In this document: positions 4,428 to 6,254 of the stretch, piece by piece | Layout of the letters: each line of letters starts with the position of its first letter | Position numbering within the stretch: the stretch's first letter is position 1 | Origin: Chloroflexota bacterium | GTDB taxonomy: Bacteria > Chloroflexota > Anaerolineae > Anaerolineales > DRKV01 | Direction of reading: 5' to 3' | DNA: 6,254 nt | Assembly (NCBI GenBank): GCA_011051635.1 | Contig: DRKV01000287.1 | Location: 1 to 6,254 of the forward strand | The notes under the pieces: generated by a model | What the model saw: only the letters and a program-made list of their open reading frames with translations | What the model was told of the DNA's origin: nothing | Database searches by the model: none | Translations under genes and position numbers: made by a program

Positions 4428-6254
4428 ATGCCCAAAAACGCCCTCACCCCGGTTCGCCAGCAATACCTGGAAATCAAGCGCCAGTACCCCGACACCATCC
4501 TTTTCTTCCGCCTGGGCGATTTCTACGAGACCTTCGACGAGGACGCCGAGACCGTCTCCCGCGAACTGGATATCGTCCTCACCTCCCGCCCGGTGGGAAA
4601 AGGCATCCGCGTCCCGCTGGCGGGCATTCCCTACCACGCCGTCGAGAACTACCTGGCGCGCCTCATCGAGAAGGGCTATCACGTCGCCATCTGCGAGCAA
4701 ATCGGGGAGCAGCCCGTCAAGGGCATCATGCCCCGCAAAGTGGTGCGGGTCGTCACCCCCGGGACGGTGGTCGAGCCGGGCCTTCTGCCGGAGGACGCCA
4801 ACAACTACCTGGTCAGCGTGCTGCGCGAGGAAGACCGCCTGGGCGTGGCCTACGCCGACATCACCACCGGGGAATTCGCCGCCACCGAATTGCAGGCCCG
4901 CGACCCCGATGCGGCCTTGCGGGCGGAGTTGATGCGCCTGCACCCCGCCGAAATCCTGCACCCCGAAAGCCTCGCCCTGCCCGCCAACGGCCTGCCCGGT
5001 CACCGCACCCCCTGGGCCGACTGGCGCTTCGAGCCGGGACGCTGCCGCGAGACCCTGCTGCGGCACTTCGGCGTCTCTACCCTGGATGGCTTCGGCCTCC
5101 GCTCCCAGCCCCTCGCCGAGCGGGCTGCCGGCGCCCTGCTCCAATACCTGCGCGAGACCCAGCCCGCCGCCCTCAACCTGCTCACCGGCCTGAGCGCCTA
5201 CAGCCTGAGCGAGTTCATGACCCTGGACGCGGCCACCCGCCGCAACCTGGAACTCACCGAAACCCTGCGCGGCGAGCGGCAAGGCTCTCTGATTGCCGTC
5301 CTGGATAAAACCCTGACCCCGATGGGCAAGCGCCTGATGCGCCAGTGGGTCAACAAGCCGCTTTTGGATGTGGAACAAATCCGCCAGCGGCAGGCAGGCG
5401 TGCGCCACTTTTTTGAAGACGGCCTGGAACGCGCCGCCTTGCGCCAGGCCCTCAAACCCCTGGGAGACCTGGAACGCCTCACCAACCGCATTGCAGGTGG
5501 AACCGCCCAACCGCGGGATTTAGCCGCCTTGCGGGAGACCCTGCGCTCCCTCCCCGCCTTGTTGGAGACTTTCTCCCCCCAGGGAGCAGACCTGACCCCT
5601 TTGCTGGCCCCCTTCGACCCCTGCTCCGAGGCGCTTGCCCTTTTGGAGAGCGCCCTGGCCGAGGACCCGCCTGCCACCCTCCAAAACACGGGCGTCATCC
5701 GCCCCGGTTACTCCGCCGAACTGGACGGGGTGCTGGAAGGCTCCCGCCATGCCCGCGAGTGGATTGCCAACCTGGAAGCCACCGAGCGCTATCGCACCGG
5801 CATCAAGAACCTCAAAGTCGGCTACAACAAAGTCTTCGGCTACTACATCGAAGTCACCAAAGCCAACACCAGCCTCGTCCCCTCCCACTACATCCGCAAG
5901 CAAACCCTGGTGAACGCCGAGCGTTACATCACGCCGGAGATGAAGGAGTACGAAACCCTGGTGCTCAACGCCGAGGAGCGCATCCGCCAGATTGAGGGCC
6001 GCCTGTTCAAGGAAATCTGCACCCGCCTGGGAGCCTGGCGCGCCGCCCTGCTGGGAGCCTCCCGCCGGATTGCCGAACTGGACGTGCTGGCCTCCCTGGC
6101 CGAGAGCGCCGTCCAGAACGGCTACACCTGCCCCGAAGTGGTGGAGGAAGACGTGCTGGATATCCGCGAGGCGCGGCACCCCGTCGTCGAGCACACCCTG
6201 CAGGAGGGGCGTTTCGTCCCCAACGATGTGACTTTCGAGGAAGGGGAGCGCATC
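4428..6254 (+). CDS. mutS: DNA mismatch repair protein MutS, N-terminal 609 residues (cut by the window edge)
   Basis: MutS binds mismatched and small-loop DNA and starts mismatch repair by ATP-driven sliding-clamp formation and MutL recruitment. The reading frame is open from ATG 4428 to the window end. The mismatch-binding domain (1 to about 115) has FFRLGDFYETF at 26-36, with the F32-x-E34 pair that stacks on and contacts the mispaired base, and GIPYHAVENYLARLI at 66-80. The connector domain (about 125-250) has GVAYADITTGEF at 139-150. The lever/core domain includes DAATRRNLEL at 267-276 and LTPMGKRLMRQWVNKPLLD at 296-314. The clamp has GYNKVFGYYIEV at 465-476. The C-terminal ATPase domain has just begun (EARHPVVE, 581-588) and the Walker A motif would follow within a few residues of the edge. 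The FxE pair makes this repair-type MutS1, not MutS2. The start is the first start codon after an in-frame stop at 4293. It has no Shine-Dalgarno sequence. Confidence 0.97.
   Translation, partial: MPKNALTPVRQQYLEIKRQYPDTILFFRLGDFYETFDEDAETVSRELDIVLTSRPVGKGIRVPLAGIPYHAVENYLARLIEKGYHVAICEQIGEQPVKGIMPRKVVRVVTPGTVVEPGLLPEDANNYLVSVLREEDRLGVAYADITTGEFAATELQARDPDAALRAELMRLHPAEILHPESLALPANGLPGHRTPWADWRFEPGRCRETLLRHFGVSTLDGFGLRSQPLAERAAGALLQYLRETQPAALNLLTGLSAYSLSEFMTLDAATRRNLELTETLRGERQGSLIAVLDKTLTPMGKRLMRQWVNKPLLDVEQIRQRQAGVRHFFEDGLERAALRQALKPLGDLERLTNRIAGGTAQPRDLAALRETLRSLPALLETFSPQGADLTPLLAPFDPCSEALALLESALAEDPPATLQNTGVIRPGYSAELDGVLEGSRHAREWIANLEATERYRTGIKNLKVGYNKVFGYYIEVTKANTSLVPSHYIRKQTLVNAERYITPEMKEYETLVLNAEERIRQIEGRLFKEICTRLGAWRAALLGASRRIAELDVLASLAESAVQNGYTCPEVVEEDVLDIREARHPVVEHTLQEGRFVPNDVTFEEGERI

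Noticed and set aside
4392..5510. 372-codon minus-strand open frame over mutS
   Set aside because: Shadow of the mutS frame, low complexity, with no motif.
1168..6254. A dedicated operon or novel defence system made of rel, ubiE and mutS
   Set aside because: All three are standard housekeeping proteins with no shared pathway, and the spacers of 97 and 160 bp argue against tight coupling. The novelty lies in the spacers.

Overview
This is a GC-rich bacterial chromosome segment with four protein-coding genes. An acyl-CoA dehydrogenase family gene on the minus strand is cut by the left edge. Three plus-strand genes follow: a full-length RelA/SpoT-type (p)ppGpp enzyme, a UbiE/MenG-type quinone methyltransferase, and mutS, which is cut by the right edge just before its ATPase Walker A motif. 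I see no phage, transposon, CRISPR or RNA gene. The gene content is housekeeping. The style of the proteins (the Rel G-loop and DVRGVR variants, the YdbM-like dehydrogenase) together with the repeat-filled spacers would suit an Anaerolineae-like member of the Chloroflexota. That assignment is an impression, not a demonstration.

Layout. 1-1022 (minus): acyl-CoA dehydrogenase. 1023-1167: divergent intergenic region with overlapping candidate promoters for both directions, then an 81-bp array of 11 units that all begin GAC. 1168-3471: rel. 3472-3568: spacer made mostly of nine units beginning ACTT. 3569-4267: ubiE-like gene. 4252-4427: spacer with a G-tract array that begins inside the last codons of ubiE, then a C/T/A array with a 91-nt run lacking G, then a short C-rich CAACCC array that ends at the mutS start codon. 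4428-6254: mutS, first 609 residues.

How the parts relate. Rel sets the stringent-response alarmone level, UbiE/MenG methylates a quinone precursor for respiration, and MutS recognises DNA mismatches. They share no pathway, so co-orientation may reflect loose co-transcription rather than a functional operon. No intrinsic terminator is visible between them.

The most interesting part is the non-coding DNA. Every spacer carries a degenerate tandem array with a 7-8 bp period. Each array has its own fixed 3-4 base core and variable remaining bases. The design recalls the heptameric STRR repeats of filamentous cyanobacteria. Because of their base composition, the arrays could act in RNA: a G-quadruplex across the ubiE stop codon, and G-poor C-rich stretches that look like Rho-loading (rut) sequence. 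The three plus-strand genes also lack any Shine-Dalgarno sequence, while the minus-strand gene has a strong one. In the proteins, Rel combines an intact hydrolase (HD) site with the EXDD motif usually linked to synthetase-only RelA, and has an insertion of about 30 residues in its hydrolase domain.
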